Below are positions 11,026-21,599 of a stretch of DNA of 64,000 nucleotides, one piece after another. The position numbers were made by a program, and so were the translations under genes. The notes beneath the pieces were generated by a model that saw only the letters and a list, made by a program, of their open reading frames with translations, did not search any database and was not told the origin of the DNA. This stretch comes from Paraphaeosphaeria minitans (taxonomy: Eukaryota; Ascomycota; Dothideomycetes; Pleosporales; Didymosphaeriaceae), in assembly GCA_015832175.1 (NCBI GenBank), contig WJXW01000019.1, positions 372,001 to 436,000 on the forward strand, written 5' to 3'. Within the stretch, counting starts at the first letter, position 1; each line of letters starts with the position of its first letter.

Positions 11026-12252
11026 ATGAAAACCGTGATGTTGGTGACGAGGGACAACACCGCGCCTCAGTTGCAGCACTGCCTGTCCGCCGCAGCACGG
11101 CGCATTCACCACAGGCCCGCCTATCTGTCTTCTATGGAGGACCCCAGCAAAGCTGTATTAGCAGAAAAGTTCGAAAAGCATATAACAGTTCTGGATGAGA
11201 GGTTGAGAAAACTGAAGAAGCTCAGCATGCCCCCCGAGACATCACTTCCTGGTCTGCTGCGTCTTCCCATTGAAATCCGCTTACAGATCTATTACTACTG
11301 CATTCCTCGAAAGTGCATTATTGACGTGGCAAACCCACGTTTCAATACGCAATGGTTCTCAGTGGATCGTATTCTCGACTTCAAAGCCGTCCTGGATGAC
11401 ACGGATTCGGAGAACCTCCTTGATGATACAGACTCGGAAGATGTCCAGGACTCGGAGGACGTTTTGGTCGACATGAACTTAGACGACCCCCAGGACGAAA
11501 TGTGCTTGAACGCCGTCCAGAAGTTGCACTCTCTGGGCGAAGATTTTGATGGCACCCAAGACGAGACAAGCTTGGAATTTGTCCAGGACTTGGAGGACAA
11601 TATTTTGTGCGGCACCATTCTAGAGTATGAGGAGTGCAACGTACATTTGAGCAGCGACTACTGGAATCCAACCTAGAACAGCATTCTCCTTGTATCGAAG
11701 CATATCAGCGAGGAAGCTTTAGATATCCTCTACGGGGAGAATATCTTCAAGTTGCATCTTCATGGAGAAGGCGAATATTTTATCAGGAAGAATTTTAACG
11801 ACCGGAACAGACAAAGAATGAGGCATCTACTGCTAATTGCACGACCTATGGGTGTTTCATACACGCTAGAGAAGATAGTAGATGATACACTGTGGTGTTC
11901 TATCCTCCCTCATTTAAACGGGCTACGAATTATACTAGAGCAACCTGTGGAAGCTGGAAGTTACTACAATGCACCCACGCTTGAGTGCGAAATGGGTTGC
12001 TGGGTCGATTGAATTCAACCATTGCTTCAATGTTTCGGTCGACACTCGTCGATACAAACTGAAGTCTAGATTGATTGTGACGGTCGGGCAGAGACAGGGG
12101 CACTTGCTAAAGAATGCTTACCGTTTGGCTATCGAGAGATTCGATGTCGTCATGTTGGTGACTTTGTCTTCAAAAGAGGACAGTTCTCATGGGAGTCTGG
12201 ATATTGGGATGATGACGGCCCAATGAATTCACGCGATGCTGATCGCGATTAG
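11026..12252 (+). pseudogene. F-box/2EXR-like protein, inactivated by three in-frame stops
   Basis: A single reading frame from the ATG at 11026 to the TAG at 12250 reads as one protein of about 408 codons but is interrupted by TAG at 11674, TGA at 12010 and TAG at 12067. Near residue 82 it has the fungal F-box/2EXR-like motif GLLRLPIEIRLQIYYYC. An acidic repeat (LDDTDSE copies) covers residues about 123-160. After the first stop come the family-like phrases VSKHISEEALDILYGEN and RHLLLIARPMG. The frame never shifts, so the damage is purely nonsense mutation. TAG and TGA are the products expected from C-to-T or G-to-A changes of Gln and Trp codons, as in repeat-induced point mutation. The family assignment is from memory of fungal F-box-like proteins. 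The F-box partner would be SCF ubiquitin ligase. Confidence 0.75.
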
Positions 12253-12576
12253 GATTCAGATTAAGTTACTGTGCTACTCGCTCCTTTTCTTGATAATCTG
12301 AGCAGTATATGGATGTATTAATTTGGTGCTAAATAGGAAAACCGTACTGGCTACTGCAAATTGTGCCAATCTCGCCCGGCCTGCCTCAAACACACTCTAC
12401 TCAACTCTCGCGATAGCCTCATGCCATAGCGTATTTTTGGCATGGTTGCTTTTATTGTCTGAAACTACCCATCTTACGCACTTGAGACGCACCCTAGTCA
12501 ACAAGACGATGTAGAAATACAGTTCGATAGTTGCCTATAGAAATAAACCCAGCCCTCATCCTTCTTCCCAGCACCT

Positions 12577-14509
12577 TTAGAGAGTGGTTGTACGCAAAGC
12601 CGTCACAGTCTTAACAACAACCGCTGTAGTCGTCCTGTACTTTACGTTGGTCCACGTAAGAAACGTCGGAACAGTTACACGGCTCGTAACCGTTGCTGAT
12701 ACCGTCCGAATACTAGCCACAGTCATGGTCTGACGAGGCGGTGTCAAAGTAGAGATAATCGTTGCACTGACAACCGACATTGATGTGATAGTAGTAGGTA
12801 CAGTTCTCGTTACAGTATTTGTAATTGTTGTGCTGCGAGGTGGCGGTACTGATGTAGTTGTGATGGTCTGGGTGGCTGTGGTTCTGGACACGGACACAGA
12901 AGTTCCGATGGAAGTTGATGTGACCGTAGCTGTCATGGTTCTCATTACTAACTGTGTAACTATTGAGGTTGTGCTCTTTGTGGTTGAGATGGTTCGTGTA
13001 GTTGTAACTGGAGCTGGTGTCTCCGTTATCGTCTCGGTCTCGGTCTCGGTCTCGGTAATAGGTATCGGCGTTTCCGTTGTCGTCTCCACAGTTAGTCAAC
13101 CAACGTTGTCTCAAATTATCGATGAGAATCGGCTTTGAAAGAGTCCCGAGGTCAGGTCCTTGCTAAGGGGCAAGTGAAGTAGTATCCGTTACCCCTTCAA
13201 TAGCCATAGAAAACTCGCGCAAAGGTCATTGAAAGACTCTTACGTGCTTCCGACTTGCCGTGCTCAATCTACTTGGTTTTTTAGGTTTGAGAGGTGGCCG
13301 CAATTCTGCTTGCCACTTTCGCACCCCAAGCTTATTTGCCTTGCTGCGATCGAGGATCCGGGCAAATTACAACAAGCTACGTACCTCTGTCTCTGTAATG
13401 GGATCTGCTGTCTCGGTTACAGTTTCCGTAAAAGGGTCCGGAGTCTACGAAACAAGTTAGTGACGTTATGCGTTAGATAATCCACAACCATCATGAGCGA
13501 GCCGATGTGACTTTGAGCTGGAATTTGAATGGATAGAGAGAGTTTGTAAAGGTGAGCCTACCTCTGTGGTCGTAGTTGTTTCCGTTTCGGTGGTTGTCTC
13601 CATGCTTGTTTCCGTTTCTGTAGCTACAAGAGAAGACAATGTCAGCGCACCTGTATCCGTAGCGACAATCCGTAAGGGATGAATTTTTGCGAACAACAAG
13701 ACATAGTCGTTACGAAGTGGTGTAGTGCTATCTTGGAGAATGCTCTTAGGGCTCGGGATTGGAAGGCGGACATCGTAACTTGGGTTAGTTCTGCAGAAGC
13801 GCTTCTCTATTTCGCCGAAAGCTCTTTGGAAGACCATTCAACTGCCCAAAGCGCTTCTAAAAGAACGACTCAAACACGACCCCAGCTCCCATTCTCTCCA
13901 GGTAGTAACGTACTGGTACCTAACTCCGTTTCTGTAAGCACGTCCAAATACGCAGTTGTGGTTTCTGTGGTGGTTTCCGTCATTGTACTGTAAACATACT
14001 CGGATCAGCTTATTTCTAGACATGCCAGCCATGCCTTCATTACACAAAAAAATGGGGAAGGGTTTGGATGAGGATGTATGGATTATAAAGGAAAACGAGA
14101 TCTATCCACGCGACTGATGGCCTTCGCCGCTAACTCACGTTGTAACCAGGTCAGTAGCCGTAGTAGTAACCGTTTCGGTCGTCTGATTTCATTAACATAT
14201 GCCTTGTTGACTGGCCTGGTACAGGCGGCATGAGAATAGTGGACAAGTAAAAGGCCAGCATACAGTGACCACTCCGCCTTCTTGTCGGACGCGCAAGTGG
14301 CCGAACCGAGGAGCATTGCCCTCCGTCAGTTCAATGTCGCGTGGAACCTGGATTGTATTTGCAACCCGGCGTTTATCGTGGAGGTCGATGTCACCGTATG
14401 GGACGTTACGAGGGCCATTGATTCCAGGGCGGAAGAGATTGAAAAATCGAGCCTCAACAGCCCACTGGAACGAGAGAAGAAGAGCGAGTATGAAAGTGCG
14501 ACTAGCCAT
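12577..14509 (-). CDS. Secreted Thr-rich, mucin-like protein with TET repeats (six exons)
   Basis: Six minus-strand exons join in frame: 14509-14264, 14182-14139, 13987-13920, 13617-13562 (or from 13623), 13444-13385 and 13083-12577, for about 326 residues. Residues 1-20 (MASRTFILALLLSFQWAVEA) are a signal peptide, and the rest of exon 1 is a basic, Arg/Pro-rich segment. Exons 2 to 5 are only 44-68 bases long and each encodes a short Thr/Glu module such as TETVTTTATD, TETTTETTTA, METTTETETTTTTE and TETVTETADPITETE. The last exon is Thr/Ser/Val-rich throughout. Donors are GTATGC, GTGAGT, GTACCA, GTAGGC and GTACGT. Phases agree at every junction, which strongly supports the model. Dense Thr suggests O-glycosylation and a cell-wall or extracellular location. 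The biological role is unknown. Two introns near 300 nt could hide further mini-exons. Confidence 0.7.
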
Positions 14510-15421
14510 TTTGATAGAAAGGGAGTTTACTTCGAGGCTTAATTAGAGAAGTGTGGAGGTGACTTACGGACGGAGTGCTACGTGTACTTATCATTGCGCA
14601 TTATCATTTAATGAGGTATGGATAGGTGGAGTGATAAATACCCTAATATGGTAAAGTCTTCATTCTAGAGACTCGATTGAGCTTCAGGCATATATCTATT
14701 GCCGAATTCCACAATAAGGCATGCTCCGGGTGGCGAGTTCAACCGAATTTTAGTTGGCCATTGCTAAATTCCAGGTCACGGCGATTTGCGCTCTGGAATG
14801 CTATATCGTTAAGGCAAGGAATGTTAAGAGCCTACAATTTATGCTTTCTTCGTTTACTAACTTATACGCGTTTTTTGTACAAGTTAGCAATTATAAAGCC
14901 CCCGTTTTCAACGTCTTTTACCTTCTAATAAGGGTGAAATAAATGGCGCATTAGCCTGCAGGTAGGCTTGACCAAATCCGGTTGCAGGTAGGCCTGCGAT
15001 TACTTAAGAGTTATGCCCGCGATCGAATACCTGCGTACTCCTTTCACCCCACAGAGTTAGCTCTAGCGACTTTTTGGTGGCTTAAACTAAAGGTCTTGGC
15101 AACAGAAAATCTCTGCACGACTCTTATGCGTTAACAGAATAACGCGCGAACCGGCTTATAACTGTAATGGTGAGCTAGAAGATACTGCTTAGGGTGATTA
15201 ACTGTATTGTCACTAAACAGGAGAAGCCTGTTCAGAAGTGCGTCTATAGTCTTTGGTTACATAGAACAGTAGTAAGCTGAGTGGGAAGCTCGTCTCAGTC
15301 ACGTACCTCGGAATCTGAACAGTCGTCGAGAATATCCTCCCTCTTCTCGTCGATGCTACGCCGCTAATGGCTGCACCGGTGGCTATGACCTTCTCGCGAC
15401 AGACATACTTCCCTGACGACT
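14510..15421. other. AT-rich spacer without a supportable gene
   Basis: The 912 bases between the minus-strand Thr-rich gene and the 3' end of the reductase gene contain no ORF with support. A direct repeat GCAGGTAGGC occurs at 14958-14967 and 14984-14993. It is followed by GTTAGCTCTAGCG-type sequence that I cannot assign. Confidence 0.35.
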
Positions 15422-16704
15422 TTAGGCACTTTCCCCAAAGAGTGCTTCTTGAGTGTCGTAGGTGTACTTCAGATCCATGTGCCAGTAATCCGGGGTGGTA
15501 GGCTTCGCAGCCAGCCATCCGTCGTCCAACGCGTCGACCACCTCCTTGGGCAAAGGTCCCTTTTCAATCACGGCCAAGTTGTTTTCCAGCTGGGAAAGGC
15601 TGCTTGCGCCGATGATGAGGCCGCTGTTGGAAGTCAGCTTTGCGTATACCACAATCACCACCTCCATGGGGGGTCACGTACTCGTTTCCACCGTCAGTCC
15701 GCATCTTCAGAGCGCTGTGGTGGATGAGCCATCGCATTGCCACCTCAATGAGCGTGAGGCTGTGAGCCGTGACTACGGGCTCGATGATGCTGAGTGCATC
15801 GAGGTAGCCGGTTTGAATATACTGTGTGTGGTAATATGTGTCCACAAAGGAAGGTTGTGCGGGCGCTTCGGTTTTACCTGCTTTATACTTTCCGGTAAAG
15901 AGACCGCCGGCCAATCTGCATTCAAGTCAGCGTTGCGTCTGAGATGAGAGGATGGCTGTGAACTTGCCCGTTGTAGATGACGATATCCAGGCCGTATCGC
16001 CGACACGCAGGTATCAGCTCGTTCTCGATTCCTCGCGCTAATATGTCAAATTCGACTTTCCGAAGCACGCTCTTGACTGGATTCGCTCACTGATGGCGTT
16101 GTAGCAGCCCTGGTAAATGGACGGTCGGACCCAACCCTTCTCACGACAAATCATGACAATCTCGGCTACCTCGAAAGCGGCAAAGCTGCTCAACCCAAAC
16201 TGCTTGAACTTGCCCTCCTTGTACAGCTCGTTGACGGTTTCAAGCGTCTTCTCGAAAGGCACGCTTCTATCCGGTGCATGCAAATAAAAGATATTGACAC
16301 AGTCTTTCTCGAGTTGCTTCAACGACTCCTCGAGAGCTTCCCGCAGAGCCTTGGGCTCATGTGCTCCAGGCGAGAAAGGATAGAGCTTGGTCGCGATGCT
16401 GAGGCTGCGCTTCTTGTGACCGACTGCAGCTGTGAAGCCTTCTTGCGAGCCGTTCTGGTATGTGCGTGCGGTGTCGCCTTCATCGTAGCCTGCAGCCTGG
16501 AAGTGGTCGAGGAAGGTGCCGAATTCCTCAAGCGATGTCGTTTTGGCACCCCATTCGACGTCCTGCCTAAATCAGCTGCGAATACGGCGTTCCCAAAAAG
16601 GCTAATTACCGGTCCAAAGGTCATGACTTCGTAGGTTAGCCAGACGCTTGTGTCTTTGAGGACCTGCACTTACGCCCCAAAATTATTCTGTTCTTGGTCG
16701 CCAT
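15422..16704 (-). CDS. AKR7-type aldo-keto reductase (aflatoxin B1 aldehyde reductase-like)
   Basis: Six exons join without error: 16704-16674, 16626-16610, 16562-16091, 16037-15968, 15915-15682 and 15623-15422, giving 341 residues. The product is an NADPH-dependent aldehyde reductase of the cytosolic AKR7 family. It starts MATKNRIILGLMTFGPD, and has the catalytic Asp/Tyr strand in GDTARTYQNG, the Lys strand in SLSIATKLYP, the conserved IFYLHAPDRSVPFE with the active-site His, KFKQFGLSSFAAFE, and the C-terminal cofactor loop in GLIIGASSLSQLENN ending YDTQEALFG. Length matches the family (320-345). The intron between exons 4 and 5 has a GC-AG boundary (GCAAGT...CAG), a known minority class. 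The others are GT-AG. No lesion was found, so the gene is probably functional. Confidence 0.85.
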
Positions 16705-17416
16705 GCTGTGCTTGTTGATGCTGACTTCCAGTGGAGATGTAGCGGTCGGAGTGGGTGTTGTGAAGTTCGTGAAGGTGGTAAAGGTGTACGAAGCCAGATG
16801 ATGCCAGAATAGCACAACTAAAAGCTCGCTAAAGTTACAAAAGAAGTTATGACATCTAGGGAGTAGTAGGCGTCCATTATATAGAGTTTTCCCGGAGAGG
16901 GGCAAAGGAAAAGGCTTAGTAACTTTCTGACACTCTTCTGACATTTCCCCAATCTCATGATGCAGAAGTTCGGCATGTTCACTAATATGAGACCAATCAG
17001 CCTTGAGCATTTCACGCTTAGCGCTGGACACGATTTAGCGCACAAAATCATCGAGTGCTCCGCGTTCCCTCCTCTGTAGGTATCTAGTAACAACGTGCTA
17101 CAACCCCACCGCCCCGTACTTTTTATGAAGTATGCTTTGCACGATGTAAATAGGAGCTTTTTGTGAAAGGTGGTACATAAATATCTTGTAACCTTTACAA
17201 TGCTTTACCAACACTGTACTGTGCGGAGAAAATAGCCTCCAGGGCAAGTATTAGAAGCGTTATTTTGTACCCTGGTATCGGTTTAGGAACTCAAATGCAT
17301 CACCAGACGTGGTGTCGAGGTTATGGTATGTATTACGATTGGAATTTTGAAGGGCCTTTATATCGTTAACCCTGTGGAAACAGCCCTTTCTAAACCCCTA
17401 AAGATGCGCCCAACAT
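16705..17416. other. Spacer between the reductase promoter and the ULD gene 3' end
   Basis: These 712 bases lie upstream of the minus-strand reductase and downstream of the ULD gene. A 60-80 base AC/TC-rich stretch near 16720-16800 is probably 5' UTR or promoter. No gene is supported. Confidence 0.35.
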
Positions 17417-18509
17417 CTACGGTTCTGTGGGGTCAGATGACATGATCATTACAACCTTATCCAATTTCCGCTCCGGTCCTTTTTTGACCTTCACTGTCAC
17501 ATTTATTTTGGGGTCTGAAGATTCAAACAACGCTTCTAGGCCGGTAGTGAGATCTTCGACAGAATACTCCCCTCGACGATATTCCCTGTCCAGCTTTGTA
17601 AATGCAACTTTACCGGCCGGGGTAGAAATGTACAAATTCTAAGCATTGCTTAGAATTTAAACGAAATTTAAAAGGATTATACACTTACATCATTCAGAGG
17701 AGCCTCCAAGGATTGTTCATCATCCCACATTCTATCCGTGATCGACAGCTTGATTCTTCTATATGCACTTACATCTTCAATTTGGTGTGATGTGGTTTCT
17801 ACGTAAAGACGTTCAAGATCGGGTTACAGAGAAGATCGGCTGCTAGCCATTCATAATCTGATGTTTCAATGCTTGAAGCAACATCGCTGAATGCTCTACA
17901 TTTCATTGAGGAGACGTCAAACCAAGCATTACAAGCATTACTGTATGACGTAAGTACTAATACTACCGTCGTACATGGATAAACTCACCAAATTTTGCCG
18001 CCCTCTTGTCTATCCTCACAATGAGTTGAACGGCAATCGGGTACTGGACAGCGTCCGGTGCCAGTGCTCGGTGTATTCAGTACGATGGCCATGGATATAG
18101 TCGCACCAGGTTGGATATAAGTATCCTCAGAGATGAGATGTCGTGTATTGCGAGTTTTGAATAGCTCATAGTTGCCAAGTAAGATTTGACGATAACCCGG
18201 CATCCGCCGAAACTTGCTCTTAACGATAGTCCGTATTAAGTCCATGTCATATTCAGAAGGGATTGGATACACACGGCCCAATGCGTCTTCGAAAACATAG
18301 TAAGATTGGAAAAATGTCCACCGCGTATCAATAGAACGCGCTGATCGTATCTCGAATAAAATACCGCAAATTTGCTGGCCAGAAACACTTACAGCTATTA
18401 GGGTATGATCAAAGAACACCCGTCTAACGTACCAAAGTCGCAACACCAGAGCCGCCAGTAGGGTCAGAGGTATCAAGATTTTCTGTAAGATCAGCTGTAA
18501 CATGTTCAT
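17417..18509 (-). pseudogene. Ubiquitin-like domain (ULD) membrane-anchored protein, one-base frameshift
   Basis: Exons are 18509-17989, 17940-17689 and 17638-17417. The first ATG is at 18509 (MNMLQLILQKI); the frame is open above it but without an ATG. A hydrophobic N-terminal segment (LIPLTLLAALVLRLW) suggests a membrane anchor. The core has the fungal ULD pattern: SYYVFEDALGRVYPIPSEY, then LIRTIVKSKFRRMPG, then ILLGNYELFKTRNTRHLISED and GATISMAIVL. A Cys pair region CPVPDC follows. In exon 2 the frame is lost near 17819-17822: the segment AADLLCNP continues in the +1 frame as LERLYVETTSHQIED. Adding one base would make all three exons phase-consistent, so a one-base deletion is likely. It may be a real lesion or an assembly error. 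Role in the family is poorly known. Confidence 0.7.
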
Positions 18510-19522
18510 CAGCCTTTGTTCGGAAAACCCCAGCAGCCTGTCCGTCAAGGAACAGCGATTAGCTCAGATCGTACCTGGATTTCTTACAATGCTGAGAATT
18601 TGTTGTGGCTTCCAACAGAATATCGGCCGAGTTGCTCGGCCATCTCGAGCATACGTATTGGTCTAGGTACAGGGTCGGGAAAAGTTTGGATATGTTGCTT
18701 TACGTGATCACGTGTCGAAAAACTTTACCTCCACTTCTTCTCTATCAATCTTCTCAATCGGCATCTATAGAGGGCTGGAGATATTCATCTATATAAATAT
18801 GGCAGTTCTTTGCTATATCGAAGCTCCGTGAACCCTACAAGAGCGATACAGCTACTTGCGATTTTAGGGAGAAGCCTCTAGAAGTGTCAAATTTGAAAAT
18901 GTTCTTTGGAATCGTCATTTTTCATTGTTCTCTTCTCTGCGTCCAGCTCGACGGAGGTCGTCTCTTTTTCTACCTTTTATCTACCTATAATCGTGCGGGT
19001 ATAATAGACTGGTAGCGAAGTCTCTTGGCATGAGTGGTGACGGTGTTGTACCGGAATCATCGTCCAAGACCTCAACAAATATCCTCACAGGGTGCGCCAG
19101 CTACCTTTACTAAAAAGAAGAGACTATATTATCGGACAATTCCATAGTAAAGTAGCTATGGCTTACTTCTTCGTGCTGGTCTACCACTACTGGTAAAGAG
19201 TAATTTAGGCGGAAAAATGGTATACGGGCGAGAAGTAAACGCGTTACGCGTGCGGGTGTATATGCGGATGTATATGCGCGCGTACATATAATAGAATAGG
19301 GGGTAGAAGGCTAGAATAGAAAGAGGCGTGAGACGTAAGCAAGGAGGATTTGTAGGGGAGATAGGGATAAGGGGATATAATTCCATTAGGGCCCTGGATT
19401 CCACTAGCATACTACGTAGGTATATACTGTTTAAATCCTAGTACCTCTATCTGTTGGAATACTGTACCTTTTTAGTTAGCGTAGTAGAGATGAGTTTGAG
19501 CTAAGGCCTCACAGTTGGCATG
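18510..19522. other. AT-rich spacer; no supportable gene
   Basis: About 1 kb between the ULD gene start and the 3' end of the beta-lactamase-like gene. It contains A/T-rich low-complexity sequence around 19210-19330 with repeated GTATATGCG-type words. No ORF is supported. Confidence 0.4.
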
Positions 19523-21030
19523 CTATGTCTGAGCGCACCCATGGTTATATGGCCTACATCCTGCTGGTTGTTGTTCCTTTAACGAATGTACATTCCGGTA
19601 AACGAATTTTTCGAACACGGTGAAGAGCTTGACGGCCTGATCATCCCCAGTCGGAATAAGCTGGGACAAATAGGCACCAGCGACGCCGTTCTCCAAGTCG
19701 ATCCACTACCAAAGAGAGTCAATTACATATTCTTTACGTGCTGGTGTCAAACTCCTACCCAGTAGATGTTCGGCATCCCGGACCACGTTAATGACCGAGC
19801 CGCTCGACGTCCTGGCACTGCCTCGAGATTCATCAAGCCGCCTAGGCCAAAATTTACAGGGCTCTCCACGGGGACCGAGTTGTAGATAGCGTTGCGATAG
19901 GATGCTGAATGGCCGGGCTGGTTGTCAAAACCCGCGGTAGTCTTGAGTTGTGGCTCAAACATAGATTTGACGGTGTCCTCGTGAAGTAGTTTGTAGCCCA
20001 AGATACCCGAAAAGATTTTGAGCAAGTCGCTCACAGTAGACCACAAGCCCCCACCGCCAAAGTCGTCCCTAATTGGGTCGGCCCAAGGCACCGTGTCAGG
20101 GGCTCGGATTTCGTCCCCGACTCGCTCCCATAGGTTGGCCCTCCGAGATCGCATGTCCTCTCGGTCTTCGAGGTGGAAAGTGGAATCCTTGGCAGAAACA
20201 AGGTCAAAGATGTGGGCCTTCATGTACTCACCCAACTTCATTGAGGTGACTTTTTCGACCTTGAGTTCATGGACATTTGTTAATTGTCGACGCCTAGGGG
20301 ATACAGAGGTTGAATCTTACCATTCTACCGGCCCAGTCCACACCAGGAGAATAGTGCCAGCGCTCACCCGGCTCGCATATCAAGAAAGGGTAGAATTTTT
20401 GTTCCTTCAAGGACATGGTCAGCAGACGTAATCAAGTATTGCAGCGAGACTCCGTACAAGTCCGTTGCTCGCATTGCGGGGTTCGGCAGTCGGGAGTTGA
20501 GCGTAGCGTGTCAGGAGAGGCTCCATGAAGACGTATGCCAGACCGCTACTATGTGTGAGAAGATGCCTGCATCAGGGGTCCCCAGGGTTAGCATGCGCCA
20601 AGTGTCTAAGATGGCACGACTCACCTTAGGGTGATGAACTTAGTCGAACTTTTGAAGATTGGCTGGTCATTGTGGTCAAAGCCTGTCAAAACTTGAGGGC
20701 TCTCCCACTGCGGCAGAACTAGGCCGATGTTGGCATCAAGATGGAGCAAGCCTTTTTCCACGCATTGCAAAGCAGCGATGGTGGTAATAATTTTGGTGCT
20801 TGAGGCGAGGTAGTGCACAGCGTCTGTTTCCATGGTATCTTTTGACTCCTCTCCGAACGCCTTCGCGAAGTGGAAAGACCCTTTATTCCCCAGAGGTTAG
20901 CGCCGTGTCGATTGGACGTCATGGTGCCCTCACCGTCTTTGTTCACAGCGCCAAGTGCGACTCGTGGAAGAGGCAAACCATTATTGCCGTCAAGGTGGCG
21001 CAGACTCTGAACAAGGTCTTCAAATGACAT
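19523..21030 (-). CDS. Beta-lactamase-like serine hydrolase (class C/LovD type)
   Basis: Six exons join in frame to 409 residues: 21030-20934, 20880-20625, 20566-20458, 20404-20321, 20259-19759 and 19705-19523. The family includes class C beta-lactamases, esterases and acyltransferases such as LovD. The nucleophile motif SxxK is visible in HYLASSTKIITTIAALQ. HLLTHSSGL follows the family pattern of the loop after the nucleophile domain. The YSP motif in CEPGERWHYSPGVDWAG replaces the canonical YxN as in LovD-type enzymes. The C-terminal half has DFGGGGLWSTVSDLLKIFSGIL and SLTWSGMPNIYW near the usual HxG region, here read SGM. Introns are short GT-AG; the fourth exon was found by accepting an intron with donor GTACGG and branch CTGAC. 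Cytosolic by default: I see no signal peptide. Substrate unknown. Confidence 0.8.
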
Positions 21031-21599
21031 GGTGTTAGGGAATTGGTGGTGCACGGCAATGTGGGTTAGTTGGTGGATGGCTGACGGAGCCTCCGGCGCA
21101 TTGTCGGGCTTTATAACAAAGGCGGGAGCGGTGAGCGGCCCGTGTTTCGGCCAATCATGGAGTCACACTTAAGTTAGGGATTCGAAAATGACTGAGTCCA
21201 AATGCGCAAAAAATCTTAGAGTGATGCGCGACAGATCAACGGGATCAGGATTTGAATGTTGATTACCATACAGTGAGGGTTTACCCGCGCTCGATTCTCC
21301 GCAATTTGATTATACTCCCGGCCAGGTGCGGTAGTCCCGTTGCTTGGGCGACGCGTTCCAGCTGAACCCTAGGCGATAGCGTTGCCGTGCCCGCCCAGCC
21401 ACCTTCAATCACTACGACAGTTATCAACGCCCATCGCATCGGACGCGCACGTATCCCCTAATCTTGCCATCATCGTGCGCGCCGAGAAATGCACCCAGCG
21501 ACACTGCCGCGCCTGCCATGCCAGCGCAGCGGTGGCCCTTGACGAGAGCGACAGCGCACCCGTTTCCCGCGACTCTCCTGCGCCAACATCGAGCCCTCA

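Noticed and set aside
12713..13114. Asn/His/Asp/Tyr-rich ORF in another frame of the Thr-rich gene
   Set aside because: It is a frame-shifted reading of the Thr codons (ACN) and lacks splice or signal support.
16319..16669. Two-frame reading of the AKR7 gene as a frameshifted pseudogene
   Set aside because: All apparent frame changes are removed by short introns with good donors and acceptors, so the gene is intact.
19156..19410. Minus-strand 84-codon ORF with Ile/Tyr/Arg-rich low complexity
   Set aside because: The content follows the AT-rich repeats of GTATATGCG-type sequence, with no domain or splice support.
21240..21300. tRNA-like word near ATTCAAATCC on the minus strand
   Set aside because: No complementary T stem or acceptor stem could be drawn, so no tRNA is supported.
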